A stretch of DNA of 64,000 bases from Actinoplanes nipponensis. GTDB lineage: Bacteria; Actinomycetota; Actinomycetes; Mycobacteriales; Micromonosporaceae. Positions 16,401 through 24,315 of this stretch are shown piece after piece (position 1 is the stretch's first letter; each line of letters begins with the position of its first letter). Position numbers and translations under genes: made by a program. The notes under the pieces were generated by a model. The model ran no database searches and was not told where the DNA came from. It worked only from the letters and a program-made list of their open reading frames with translations. The DNA lies in NCBI RefSeq assembly GCF_016862275.1, contig NZ_BOMQ01000043.1:85304-149303 (forward strand), written 5' to 3'.

Positions 16401-17230
16401 ATGGCGCCGACCTCCGGATGGTCCCGGGCGACCCGGGCGGCGCGGGCCATCTGGTCGCCGAAGTCCATCGCCTCGATGTCGAGTTTGCGCTGGTCGTAGA
16501 GGCGGACCAGGGGCAGCAGGGTGAGCCGGTGCTGCTGGCGCTGCAGCATGTCGCTGACGTCCTTGTAGACCCGGCCCGGCCGCGACTGCACGTCGGCGAA
16601 GAACCGGCCGGTCCACGCGGCCAGCTCGTCCGGGGTAACCAGGTGCTCGGCCAGCTCGCCGGAGAGCGCCAGCACGTCGTCGGTGACCGTGCCGGGCGCG
16701 CGGTTCACCCCGGTCATCTCCCCGGTGTACGAGCGCACCAGCGAGTCGACGATCTGCCAGCGGGCCGCCTCGGTGAGCAGCCGGGCGGACGGCTCGTACC
16801 CGGCGCGCAGGCCGTGCTCGGTGACCACCCGGGCCGCGTACGAGTGGTACGTGGAGATCGTCGGCTCGCCGGCCAGGGCGTCCTGCTGGCCGAGCCGCCG
16901 GATCAGCTGGCCGAGCCGGGTGCGTACCCGGTGGGCCAGCTCGCCCGCGGCCTTGCGGGTGAAGGTGAGGCCGAGGATCTCATCCGGGTGGGCGTACCCG
17001 TTGGCGACCAGCCAGACCACCCGCGAGGCCATCGTCTCGGTCTTGCCGGAGCCGGCGCCGGCGACCACCAGGACCGGTTCGACCGGCGCCGCGATGATCG
17101 CGGCCTGTTCCGGGGTGGGCGCGTGCAGCCGCAGGAGCCGGGCCAGCTCGATCGGGGTGTAGCGGGGCCCCGAGTCGGCCCGGCGGCGCGGCCGGGCGGG
17201 GGTGTCGGCGAACAGGCTGGGCTGGGTCAC
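13496..17230 (-). CDS. adnB: AdnB-like UvrD/RecB helicase-nuclease subunit
   Basis: A 1244-residue protein from GTG 17230 (GTGA overlap with adnA). It has a full superfamily 1A motor: GAGSGKTETM (Walker A), LTFTRKAA, LLDEYQDTSHAQ (motif II), AVGDPCQSIYGWRGA (motif III), ILTAHAAKGLEWD and YVAVTRPR. The C-terminal RecB-type nuclease has VIDWKTGR and QLAAYR. AdnAB unwinds and resects DNA ends in actinobacteria. Having intact motor motifs and no cysteine cluster fits AdnB, though the A/B naming rests on family recall. It is longer than the usual roughly 1100 residues because of a Gly/Glu/Ala repeat linker (about 14185-14520) between motor and nuclease. Confidence 0.85.
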   Translation of the reverse strand: MTQPSLFADTPARPRRRADSGPRYTPIELARLLRLHAPTPEQAAIIAAPVEPVLVVAGAGSGKTETMASRVVWLVANGYAHPDEILGLTFTRKAAGELAHRVRTRLGQLIRRLGQQDALAGEPTISTYHSYAARVVTEHGLRAGYEPSARLLTEAARWQIVDSLVRSYTGEMTGVNRAPGTVTDDVLALSGELAEHLVTPDELAAWTGRFFADVQSRPGRVYKDVSDMLQRQQHRLTLLPLVRLYDQRKLDIEAMDFGDQMARAARVARDHPEVGAIERGRFKIVLLDEYQDTSHAQVVLLNALFGGGHPVTAVGDPCQSIYGWRGASAGTLDRFPAEFTGPGGREAWVLNLTRSWRNRPEILRVANALSRPLRAAGARVAELIPAQRVAERVGGRTVACALLPTYADEAAWIADSMLAAWRAAARLPDALPGDIPLEKRPTSAVLVRVRSQIAAIEEALRARGLPVEVVGLGGLLDTPEVRDIVCTLRVLADPTDGAALLRLLTGARWRIGPRDLVALHRRARAIAAARVSGTTGDEPEDVVADRLDDATLVEAMADLGAPQQYSQEGYARLRAYSRELAELRHRLDQPLPDLVADIERTIGLDVEVAVRGWGAGDAGLARGHLDALGDVAARYAGDTDGGTLAGFLAFLAAAEEEERGLTPGQVDVVEGAVQILTAHAAKGLEWDVVSVAGLTRGVWPGMTRGSDHYLMGIGVLPFPLRGDADGLPELDLAEAHDQKDVAGAVTAFGRAWREHDEREERRLAYVAVTRPRRLLLCSGYWWGDGVKKPRGPSVFLTEIRATCLDGAGVVEEWTPEPAGDATNPSAELVATAEWPSDPLGARRPAMAAAADLIRRMMVSPDPAAAKAFVELAAADPEVASRAGEAAGLIGRLPAEGDPLAVPHRPGPSAPGGEAVAGGEAVGGGGRVVGGEATPGGGAPSGGEVAASGGAAAGGEAVAGGEPVSGGREAAGGREAAGREAATAIGAAAEGAGVTGAGGPAAAAEGSGASAHADDPDIARWRREARILLAERDERARHDGPLEVALPPHISVSQLVVLRRDPQALARSLRRPLPHRPAPHARRGTAFHAWLEQRYGSVRLLDVDELPGAADDDAAADEELLALQEAFLAGEWADRTPIEVEVPFATTVAGVVLRGRMDAVFAEPGGRFDVIDWKTGRRPAAADAAAATVQLAAYRIAWAALAGVPVSRVRAGFHYVRDGVTVRPADLLDAEGLAALIEEVPEAGR
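14255..14520 (-). repeat. degenerate GGEAVA-type coding repeat inside adnB
   Basis: Many imperfect copies of a GGEAVAGGE-like unit encode a low-complexity linker of about 90 residues. The DNA shows repeated CCACCGG-type units on the plus strand. It keeps the reading frame and is probably a flexible tether prone to slippage. Confidence 0.65.
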
Positions 17231-20200
17231 GGCTCGACGACCTGCCGGCCCTGGCCGGAGATGGGGCAACTGGTGCGGACCGGGCAGACCCGGCACTTGT
17301 TGTTGGCCACGGCCGAGAAGGTGGCCGCGGCCATGGTGTCGGCGGTGCGCCGGACCATCGCGTACGCCCAGTTCGGGTCGGTCGCCTCGGCCAGCGGGAG
17401 CTGCATCTGCTCGCGGGCCTCCTTGGTCGGGCCCAGCTGCACCAGCGCGGCGCCGCCGCTCTCGCCGCCGAACTCCTCGAACGCGCCGGCGTCCACCGCG
17501 GCCTGGTAGCCGGCCAGCTGCGCGTGCTCGTCGACGTCGCCGGCCGACACCGCGGTGCTCTTGCCGGTCTTGAGGTCGATGACCACCAGCCGGCCCTGCT
17601 CGTCGACCTCCAGCCGGTCGACCCGCCCGGTGAGCTGGATCGGCCGGTTCGGGTCGTCGAGCCGCACGGTGAACTCGTGCTCGATGGCCAGCAGCCGGCG
17701 CGGGTTCCTGGCCAGCCAGCGCAGCAACTTGTCGACCATGCCCTGGGCGCGCTCGTGCTCGGGTCCGGCGAGCCAGCGGGCGGCCAGCTCGATCGCGTCG
17801 AAACGCGCCGAGACGTACTCGACCAGCCGCTCCCGGTCCGCATTGGCGTCCTCGGCGAGCATCGCGGCGGCGTGCACCAGGTTGCCGACACCCTGCGCGG
17901 GCCCGGCCGGGGCGGCGCCGCCGTGCCGTTCGAGCAGCCAGCGCAGGCTGCAGCGCAGCGCGCTCTCCATCGCCGACGGGGTCACCTTGACGGGCTCGCC
18001 CTCCTCGACCAGCGGGCGGTCGTCGGAGAGCGACCGCAGACCCCACCACTCGTCGGGATGGGCCCCGGGCACACCGGCGGCGGCGAGACGGGCCAGCTCG
18101 GCCGCGGCGGCATGGCGCCGGGCCGGGGAGGCGTCGGGGGCGACGACGGCGGTACGCAGCTCAGCGACGAGCGCGGACAGGGTGAGGGCCCGGGGTGGGC
18201 GGCCCAGCGGGAGCTGGAAGTCGGCTTCGTCGGCGACGGGGTCCGGGGCGTCCGGGGGTTCGTCCCCGTCTGGGGGCTGGTCCCGGTCCTCCATCGGGGG
18301 GTGCGGGCCGGCCGGCGGCACGCGTGCCGGGTCCGGGACGGCTGGGGGCAGGTCGGCCGGGCTCGCGCCGGCCGGGTCAGCCACGCCCGCGCCGGACCGG
18401 GCCGGGTCAGCCGAGCCCGCGCCGGACCGGGCCGGGTCAGCCGAGCCCGCGCCGGCCGGGGCAGGGTCAGCCGAGCCCGCGCTGGACGGGGCCGGGCCGG
18501 CGGCGGGGATCGGGTCCCAGGGGTCGGGGTCGGGTTCGGTGGGGCCCGGGTCGTCGGGGTCGGCCGGGCCCGGATCGGTCGGGCCGGGATCCGGCGGCTG
18601 CTCGGGGTCGGGGCCGCCGCGCCGGTCCGGCAGGGCCAGCTCGGCCAGGAACCGGCTCGGCTGCTCCTCGCCGTCGGATCCGCCCACGCTGGCCGAGGCC
18701 ACCGCCGTCACGATGAGTTGCTGCCGCGCGCGGGTGGCGGCCACGTAGAACAGCCGTCGCTCCTCGTCCAGCAGCGCCGACGTCTGGCCGACGACCGCGG
18801 CGGCTCCCGCGGCGGCCCGGCCGGCCAGGTAGTCGACCAGGCGTTCCGAGCCCAGCAGGCTGCCGCGCAGCCGCAGGTCGGGCCAGATCCCCTCCTGGAC
18901 GCCGGCCAGCACGACCACGTCCCACTCCAGGCCCTTGGCCGCGTGCGCGGTGAGCAGCCGGACCGCCTCGCCACGGTCGGCGCTCGGGGCGATCGAGTCG
19001 GCGGGCAGGTCCTGGCCGAGGACGTGGTCCAGGAAGACTTCGGTACGGGCGCCGGGCAGCCGGTCCACGAACCGGGCCGCCGCGTCGAAGAGCACCACGA
19101 TCGCGTCCAGGTCACGGTCGGCCGCCTCGGCCCGCCACTGCCGGGCGCGCCCGCCCTCGCCGGCGGGCTCCACCGGGGCGCCGCGGGTGCTCAGGGCGTA
19201 CCAGCGCTCGGCCAGGCCGCTGGCCCGCCAGACCTCCCACAGGACCTGCTCGGCAGTGGCGCCGGGGGTGGCCGCCGCGGAGCGGGCGACGGCGATGAGC
19301 CGGGCCACGGTCTGCGCCGGCACCGCCCAGCGGCGTTCCACGACGTCCAGGCCGGCCGGGTCCCGCAGCGCGTCGACGAGCAGCTCGCCCGAGGGCCTGC
19401 GGTCGCCCGCGGCCAGGGCCAGCGCGCGCAGGCCCTGCCGCAACCGGCGCTCGGCCAGGGGGTCGGCGCCGCCCAGGGACGAGTGCAGCAGGGCCACGGC
19501 CGCTTCCTCGTCGAGGACGTCCGGCTCGAGTGCGCACCGCAGGAGCAGCAGGAACGGCGCCACAGCGGGTTGCAGGTGCAGGGGCAGATCCTCCGAGTGG
19601 GTGACCGTCGGAACGCCGGAGGCGGAGAGGGCCCGCTGGATCGGGGGCAGCTGGAGGATGGTCGACCGCAGCACCACGGCCATTCGGGACCACGGCACGC
19701 CGTGCAGCAGATGGGCCTCGCGCAGGGCGTGGGCGATGTAGGCGGTCTCGCTGGTCGGGGACCGGAACGTTCGCACGATGGCGCCCGGGACGACCCGCTC
19801 CGCCCCGGCGGAGTCGCCGGCGGTTCGCCCGGCGTCATCGGCCGCGTCACCGACGGCCGCCGGCTCGGATCCTCCCGCCGGAAGCGGGTCGCCCTCAGCG
19901 CGAGCGTCATCCCCCGGGCGCGGATCGCTCTCCCGATGGGGACCACCCTCGAGGGGCGACTCATCCGCGCGGTGAGGATCGCCCTCCGGGGGCGAGCCGG
20001 TCTCCGGGCCCGCACCGGCCTCCCGCACCCCCTGAACAGGAATCGCAGGCGGCGGGTGCAGGAAGCGATGCCGTTGCGCCCCCCGCATGCGCCGGGACAC
20101 GCGAGCCGTCGCGGACAGCATCTCCGGATCGGCCCGGTAATTCGTGTGCAGCGTGACGACCTCCGCCAGCGCCCCCGAGGCCGTGCGGAAGCGCTGCGGG

Positions 20201-21132
20201 AAGGCGGTCACCGCCTGCGGGTCGGCGCCGCGGAAGCCGTACACGGACGAGTCGGGGTCGCCGAACGCCACCAGCGGGGTGCCGCCGCCCGCGACCAGGT
20301 GCAGCAGCTCGATCTGCGCCGGGTCGGTCTCGGCCAGCTCGTCGACGTACACGTAGGCCAGCCGGCGGCGCTCCGCGGCCAGCAGCTCCGGGTCGTCGGC
20401 GAGCATCCCGGAGGCCGCCCGGACCAGCTCGGCCGGGTCGTACGCCGTCGAGCCGCGGGTGGTCGCGTCGCGCAGCGCCAGCACCGCGACGTACTCCCGG
20501 ATGAAGCGGGCCGCCGCCGGCCAGTCGTCGCGGCCCAGCCGCTCGCCCAGGCGGGCCAGGTCGACCGGGCCCACGCCACGTTCGGCGGCGCGCTGCATCA
20601 GGTCGCGCAGCTGCTGGGCGAAGGCGCGGGTGGGCAGCGCCGGGCGCAGCGCCTCGGGCCAGTGGACCGCGTCCGCACCCTCCGCCTCGCCGACCACCGC
20701 CAGCAGCTCGCGGATGACGAGGTCCTGCTCGGGGCCGGTGAGCAGCCGGGGGGACGGCTCGCCGCGCTCGGCGGCCGCCCGGCGGAGCAGCCCGAAGGCG
20801 TACGCGTGGAACGTGCGTACCAGGGGCTCGTGGAAGGTCGGGCCCGCGATGCGGGCCTCGATCCGGTCCCGCAGCGCGCTCGCGCCGCGGCGGCCGAAGG
20901 TCAGCACCAGGATGCGTTCCGGGTCGACGCCCTCGGCGATGCGGGCCGCGACCGCCTCGACCAGCACGGTCGTCTTGCCCGTCCCCGGGCCGCCGACCAC
21001 CAGCAGCGGGCCGTCGGTGTGGCCGGCCACGTACCGCTGCAGCGGGTCGTCGCGCAGCGCGTCCGCCGGGGCGGCGGCGCGGCGGACGAGCCGGTACGCC
21101 GGCCGGCGCACCACCGCGGGGGTCGAGGTCAC
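17227..21132 (-). CDS. adnA: AdnA-like UvrD/RecB helicase-nuclease subunit with Fe-S cysteines
   Basis: A 1301-residue partner of AdnB from GTG 21132. Its motor has Walker A GGPGTGKTTV, but motif II reads YVDELAETDPAQ and motif III AFGDPDSSVYGFRGA, both drifted from the UvrD consensus, as expected of the non-lead subunit. The C-terminal nuclease has VIDLKTGK and QLAGYQ. Cysteines in ALRCSLRW and KCRVCPVRTSC could hold a 4Fe-4S cluster as in AddB/Cas4-type nucleases. Two long low-complexity linkers (Pro/Asp/Glu/Ala-rich) make it some 200 residues longer than mycobacterial relatives. It overlaps adnB by 4 bases, so the subunits are made together. Confidence 0.84.
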   Translation of the reverse strand: MTSTPAVVRRPAYRLVRRAAAPADALRDDPLQRYVAGHTDGPLLVVGGPGTGKTTVLVEAVAARIAEGVDPERILVLTFGRRGASALRDRIEARIAGPTFHEPLVRTFHAYAFGLLRRAAAERGEPSPRLLTGPEQDLVIRELLAVVGEAEGADAVHWPEALRPALPTRAFAQQLRDLMQRAAERGVGPVDLARLGERLGRDDWPAAARFIREYVAVLALRDATTRGSTAYDPAELVRAASGMLADDPELLAAERRRLAYVYVDELAETDPAQIELLHLVAGGGTPLVAFGDPDSSVYGFRGADPQAVTAFPQRFRTASGALAEVVTLHTNYRADPEMLSATARVSRRMRGAQRHRFLHPPPAIPVQGVREAGAGPETGSPPEGDPHRADESPLEGGPHRESDPRPGDDARAEGDPLPAGGSEPAAVGDAADDAGRTAGDSAGAERVVPGAIVRTFRSPTSETAYIAHALREAHLLHGVPWSRMAVVLRSTILQLPPIQRALSASGVPTVTHSEDLPLHLQPAVAPFLLLLRCALEPDVLDEEAAVALLHSSLGGADPLAERRLRQGLRALALAAGDRRPSGELLVDALRDPAGLDVVERRWAVPAQTVARLIAVARSAAATPGATAEQVLWEVWRASGLAERWYALSTRGAPVEPAGEGGRARQWRAEAADRDLDAIVVLFDAAARFVDRLPGARTEVFLDHVLGQDLPADSIAPSADRGEAVRLLTAHAAKGLEWDVVVLAGVQEGIWPDLRLRGSLLGSERLVDYLAGRAAAGAAAVVGQTSALLDEERRLFYVAATRARQQLIVTAVASASVGGSDGEEQPSRFLAELALPDRRGGPDPEQPPDPGPTDPGPADPDDPGPTEPDPDPWDPIPAAGPAPSSAGSADPAPAGAGSADPARSGAGSADPARSGAGVADPAGASPADLPPAVPDPARVPPAGPHPPMEDRDQPPDGDEPPDAPDPVADEADFQLPLGRPPRALTLSALVAELRTAVVAPDASPARRHAAAAELARLAAAGVPGAHPDEWWGLRSLSDDRPLVEEGEPVKVTPSAMESALRCSLRWLLERHGGAAPAGPAQGVGNLVHAAAMLAEDANADRERLVEYVSARFDAIELAARWLAGPEHERAQGMVDKLLRWLARNPRRLLAIEHEFTVRLDDPNRPIQLTGRVDRLEVDEQGRLVVIDLKTGKSTAVSAGDVDEHAQLAGYQAAVDAGAFEEFGGESGGAALVQLGPTKEAREQMQLPLAEATDPNWAYAMVRRTADTMAAATFSAVANNKCRVCPVRTSCPISGQGRQVVEP
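18367..18490 (-). repeat. 30-bp tandem coding repeat inside adnA
   Basis: About four copies of a 30-base unit (GCCGGGTCAGCCGAGCCCGC followed by GCCGGACCGG on the plus strand) encode the decapeptide SADPARSGAG and variants. Two adjacent copies are nearly identical, which points to recent slippage or gene conversion. Confidence 0.75.
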
Positions 21133-21169
21133 GGCACCAATGAGACCACGCGGGTACGACGGAATCCGC

Positions 21170-22189
21170 TCAGGGCTTGCCTATCGAGGCGCGGTACCGG
21201 ACCGGCATCGACACCCGGCGCACTGCGGGCCGATCGCGGCCGGCCGGGTCGAGCAGCGTCTCCACCGCCTGCCAGCCGAGCTGGTAGTGCGGCAGCGAGA
21301 TGCTGGTCAGTTGCGGCCGCAGCCAGGCCGCCAGGTCGGAGTCGTCGAAGGACAGCACCGAGACGTCGTCGGGGATGGTCAGCCCGGCCTCGCGCAGGGC
21401 CTGGTACGCCCCCAGCGCCACCCGGTCGTTGAGGCAGATCAGCACCTTGGGCGGCGGTCCGGCGGCCAGCGCGGCGCTGACCGCCTCGTACGCCGAGTCG
21501 GGCCACCACTCGCAGGCGATCGTCCCGGCCAGCTTGATGCCCGCCGCGCCGAAGCCCTCGCGGATGCCGGCCAGGCGCTCGCGGCCGGCGAAGACGTGGT
21601 GGGCCGGGTTGCCGACCAGGTGGATGCCCTCGCGGTGGCCGGCCTCGGCGACCACCTTGGCGGCGCTCCAGCCGGCGGCGACCTCGTCCGGGATGATCGA
21701 GTGGCAGGTCGGCCGGGCGGCCCGGGTCAGGCAGTTGAGCAGCACCACCGGCCGGCCCTGGAGCAGCTTGGGCACGCGCACGTAGCGGGTGAACATGCTC
21801 GCGTACACGAAGGCGTCGACCTGCCGGTCCAGGAAGTCGGAGATCAGCTTCTCCTCGACGACCGAGTCGCCCTCGGTCTCGCCGATGAACAGCAGGTGGC
21901 CGTGGGCGACGGCCGCGGCCAGGGCGCCGTGGATCGCGCGGCCGGCGTACGGGTCGGACGCGAGCGTGTCGGAGACCAGCGCGATGGTCCTGGTGACCTT
22001 GGTGCGCAGGCTCCGGGCCATGAGGTTCGGCCGGTAGTCCAGCTCCTGGGCCGCCCGGAGCACCCGTTGCCGGGCGTCTTCGGAGATGCGCATGTCCACG
22101 TGGCGTCCGGCCAGGACGAAGGACGCCGTGCTGCGGGACACACCGGCCCGTTGCGCGACCTGGAGCAGGGTCGCCCGTTGCGGGGGCAT
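21170..22189 (-). CDS. LacI family transcriptional regulator
   Basis: A 339-residue protein. The N-terminal helix-turn-helix (TLLQVAQRAGVSRSTASFVLAG, split TLLQVAQRAGVSRSTA / SFVLAG) with the hinge region YRPNLMARSLRT is followed by a periplasmic-binding-protein-like sugar-sensing domain (TIALVSDTLASDPYAGRAI, VLSFDDSDLAAWLRPQLTSI). It binds DNA as a dimer and releases it on ligand binding. No sugar transport or catabolic gene is adjacent, so the regulon lies elsewhere. Repeats just upstream may be its own operator. Confidence 0.9.
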   Translation of the reverse strand: MPPQRATLLQVAQRAGVSRSTASFVLAGRHVDMRISEDARQRVLRAAQELDYRPNLMARSLRTKVTRTIALVSDTLASDPYAGRAIHGALAAAVAHGHLLFIGETEGDSVVEEKLISDFLDRQVDAFVYASMFTRYVRVPKLLQGRPVVLLNCLTRAARPTCHSIIPDEVAAGWSAAKVVAEAGHREGIHLVGNPAHHVFAGRERLAGIREGFGAAGIKLAGTIACEWWPDSAYEAVSAALAAGPPPKVLICLNDRVALGAYQALREAGLTIPDDVSVLSFDDSDLAAWLRPQLTSISLPHYQLGWQAVETLLDPAGRDRPAVRRVSMPVRYRASIGKP

Positions 22190-22616
22190 GAACCGAAGTC
22201 TTCCACGCGCGTGCCGACAGACGATCGCCGATGGGCCTCCGGGAGAAAAACGTCTCAGAAGGGTAACTGCCCGTTGACCTCTTGACGTTCTCAGGCGACC
22301 GGAGCAACGTTGGCTAAACCCATCTAGCAGAGCTACCAACGTCGATACCGGTACGTCGATACCGATACTCAATGAGCCCCCTGCCGGACCGGCAGCCGGA
22401 GTCGCACCGGTCCGGCAGGGCCGAGAGCAACGGGCCTGCCTCGGCAGCATCGAAGTCGTCGCGCGAAGCCCGGGGCGAGCGCGGCCGGTGGGAGCGTGCC
22501 TCGGCGCGCCCCCGTGTCGCCCGGCGGGCTGCCGAGGCCCCTGGTCACGCCGGGGCGGGATCCCCTGCCCCGGCGTGACGTCTCGCCCGACTCGTACCGG
22601 CCGCCCGGAGCGGCGG
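22190..22616 (-). promoter_or_regulatory. intergenic region upstream of the LacI gene, with operator-like repeats
   Basis: No convincing gene. Between 22305 and 22368 there are several repeats: a palindrome CAACGTTG (22305-22312), an inverted repeat ACGTTGG (22307-22313) / CCAACGT (22336-22342), and a direct repeat CGTCGATACCG (22340-22350 and 22354-22364). A minus-strand TTGGTA-17-TAGCCA promoter would be flanked by the inverted arms, consistent with autoregulation by LacI. 22379-22420 holds a hairpin (separate entry). Confidence 0.4.
22379..22420 (-). terminator. stem-loop between LOG-family and LacI genes
   Basis: CCCTGCCGGACCGG, a 14-base loop, then its exact complement: a 14-bp stem about 200 bases beyond the LOG-family stop codon. 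There is no U-run. It may end that transcript or belong to the LacI leader region. Confidence 0.35.
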
Positions 22617-23165
22617 TCAGGGCCCGCCGGCCGCCTCGATGGTGTCCAGCGCCGCCTCGATCGAGCTGACCACGGTGACCTGGGCCAGCGCGGCATGCCG
22701 CACGAACGCCGTCTCGGCCAGCCCGGAGAGCCAGCTCCACAGGCCGTCGTAGAAGCCCGCCGGGTCGAGCAGGATGATCGGCTTGTGGTGCAGCTCCAGC
22801 GTCGCCGTGGTCCAGACCTCGAACAGCTCGTCGAGCGTGCCGAGGCCGCCGGGCAGCGTGATGAACGCGTCCGACCGTTCGATCATGATGTTCTTGCGGG
22901 CACCCATGTCCGTGGTCACGATCAGCTCGTCGGCCCGGGTGTCCGCGACCTCCAGGTCGACCAGCGACTGCGGGATCACGCCCAGCGTGTGCGCGCCGCT
23001 CGCCCGGGCCCCGTCGGCGAGGGCGCCCATCATGCCGACGCAGCCGCCGCCGGACACCAGCGTGTGCCCGCGCGGGCCGAGCGCCTTGCCGAGCTGGTTG
23101 GCCAGGTCGAGCCACTGCTGGTCGAGGGTGCTGGAGGAGGCGCAGAAGACGCAGATCGCCGCCAC
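22617..23165 (-). CDS. LOG family protein (TIGR00730 type), short paralog
   Basis: A 182-residue Rossmann protein with VFCASSS, SGGGCVGMMGALADGA and the LOG signature PGGLGTLDELFE. Characterised relatives cleave the ribose-phosphate from cytokinin or purine nucleoside monophosphates, although the old label was lysine decarboxylase. GTG 23165 is chosen because the family begins at this point and it sits directly after the upstream stop. ATG 23198 is an alternative that would overlap the upstream gene by 32 bases. It is the second of two tandem paralogs. Confidence 0.83.
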   Translation of the reverse strand: MAAICVFCASSSTLDQQWLDLANQLGKALGPRGHTLVSGGGCVGMMGALADGARASGAHTLGVIPQSLVDLEVADTRADELIVTTDMGARKNIMIERSDAFITLPGGLGTLDELFEVWTTATLELHHKPIILLDPAGFYDGLWSWLSGLAETAFVRHAALAQVTVVSSIEAALDTIEAAGGP

Positions 23166-23166
23166 G

Positions 23167-23943
23167 TCACCTGGTCCCGTTCTCGGCGAGCGCGGCATCG
23201 GCGTCCACGATCATCCGCACCGCCTCCTCGACGTCGTCGGTCAACATGATCAGGTCCATGTCCGCCTCGCCGACCTTGCCGTCGACCAGCAGCCGGCCCT
23301 TGATCCAGTCCAGCAGGCCACCCCAGTACTCCGTGCCGATCAGGATCACCGGGAACCGGGTCACCTTCCTGGTCTGCACCAGCGTGATCGCCTCGAAGAG
23401 CTCGTCGAGCGTGCCGAAGCCGCCGGGAAGCACGACGAACGCCTGCGCGTACTTGACGAACATGGTCTTGCGGACGAAGAAGTAGCGGAAGTCGATGCCG
23501 ATGTCGACCCAGTCGTTCAGCCCCTGCTCGAACGGCAGCTCGATGCCCAGCCCCACGGACATGCCGCCGGCCTCGGTGGCGCCGCGGTTGGCCGCCTCCA
23601 TCACGCCCGGCCCGCCGCCGGTGATCACCGCGTAGCCGGCCTCGGCCAGTGCGGCGCCGAGGTCGGCGGCCAGCTCGCACTCGGGGCTGTCCGGGGAGCT
23701 GCGGGCGGAGCCGAAGACGCTGACCGCGGGCGGCAGGTCGGCCAGGGTGTCGAAGCCCTCGACGAACTCCGACAGGATGCGCAGCGCCCGCCAGGCGTCC
23801 TTGGTCTTCCACTCCCCGCGATGGTGGGAATCCAGCAGTTTCTCGTCCGCCGTGCTGAGCGGCATCGATTCACGCCGCAGCGTGACGGCGCCGCGATGAC
23901 GCTCCGGGGGTACCCGCCTGCGGCCGTTGGTGCTGTCCGTCAT
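23167..23943 (-). CDS. LOG family protein (TIGR00730 type), long paralog
   Basis: A 258-residue protein with an N-terminal extension of about 70 residues, then SVFGSARSS, TGGGPGVMEAANRGA and PGGFGTLDELFEAIT, the LOG nucleotide-binding and catalytic motifs. It is likely a cytoplasmic phosphoribohydrolase on nucleoside monophosphates. A TACGGT box 7 bases before ATG 23943 suggests a leaderless message that continues into the shorter paralog. A LOG gene near dapE and dapD also occurs in mycobacteria. Confidence 0.86.
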   Translation of the reverse strand: MTDSTNGRRRVPPERHRGAVTLRRESMPLSTADEKLLDSHHRGEWKTKDAWRALRILSEFVEGFDTLADLPPAVSVFGSARSSPDSPECELAADLGAALAEAGYAVITGGGPGVMEAANRGATEAGGMSVGLGIELPFEQGLNDWVDIGIDFRYFFVRKTMFVKYAQAFVVLPGGFGTLDELFEAITLVQTRKVTRFPVILIGTEYWGGLLDWIKGRLLVDGKVGEADMDLIMLTDDVEEAVRMIVDADAALAENGTR

Positions 23944-23950
23944 GGCAACA

Positions 23951-23956
23951 ACCGTA
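23951..23956 (-). promoter_or_regulatory. -10 box of leaderless promoter for the LOG genes
   Basis: TACGGT on the minus strand ends 7 bases before ATG 23943. Confidence 0.4.
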
Positions 23957-24144
23957 GTGCGGACGGTCCGTAACCGGTGAATAACCGGCTGGGTTTCGGC
24001 AAGAGGATTGCGACACCGCGGCCTTTTTGCCAGATTGAAGCGACGGACGGTAGCTCTGGAGCGTCTGTACAGTTACCGAATCCCGCACGGCGCAGGCACG
24101 GCGCCCGGCTTGCCGCCGGGCATCTGGGCAGAGGAGCCACCGTG

Positions 24145-24312
24145 ATGACCCGTTACGAGCGCATGAAGATGCAGCGCCGCATGCAGCGGCGCATCCGCCT
24201 GGTGGTCGAGGAGCGCCGGATGGCCCTCGCCCTGCCCCCACCCGGCGCGGAGGCGTCCTTCGACCCCGAGACCACGGTGGAGATACCCCGGCCCGCGGCC
24301 GACCCGGCCTGA
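24145..24312 (+). CDS. small basic protein of unknown function
   Basis: A 55-residue reading frame from ATG 24145 (a GTG at 24142 is directly upstream) behind a GAGGAG ribosome binding site. The first half is strongly basic and helical (MTRYERMKMQRRMQRRIRL), and the second half is Pro/Glu-rich. It ends 3 bases before the convergent dapE stop. The clear ribosome binding site and codon bias favour a real gene, but no family is recognised. Confidence 0.5.
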   Translation: MTRYERMKMQRRMQRRIRLVVEERRMALALPPPGAEASFDPETTVEIPRPAADPA

Positions 24313-24315
24313 CTT

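Noticed and set aside
13592..17509. Very long plus-strand reading frame of 1305 codons opposite adnB
   Set aside because: It is an antisense shadow of the helicase gene: no motif, odd Arg/His/Gln/Gly composition, and the minus-strand frame has all helicase motifs.
17524..21432. Plus-strand reading frame of 1302 codons opposite adnA
   Set aside because: Antisense shadow caused by high G/C at third positions. No start signal or domain.
22372..22578. Plus-strand 68-codon frame between LacI and LOG genes
   Set aside because: No ribosome binding site and it runs through a hairpin.
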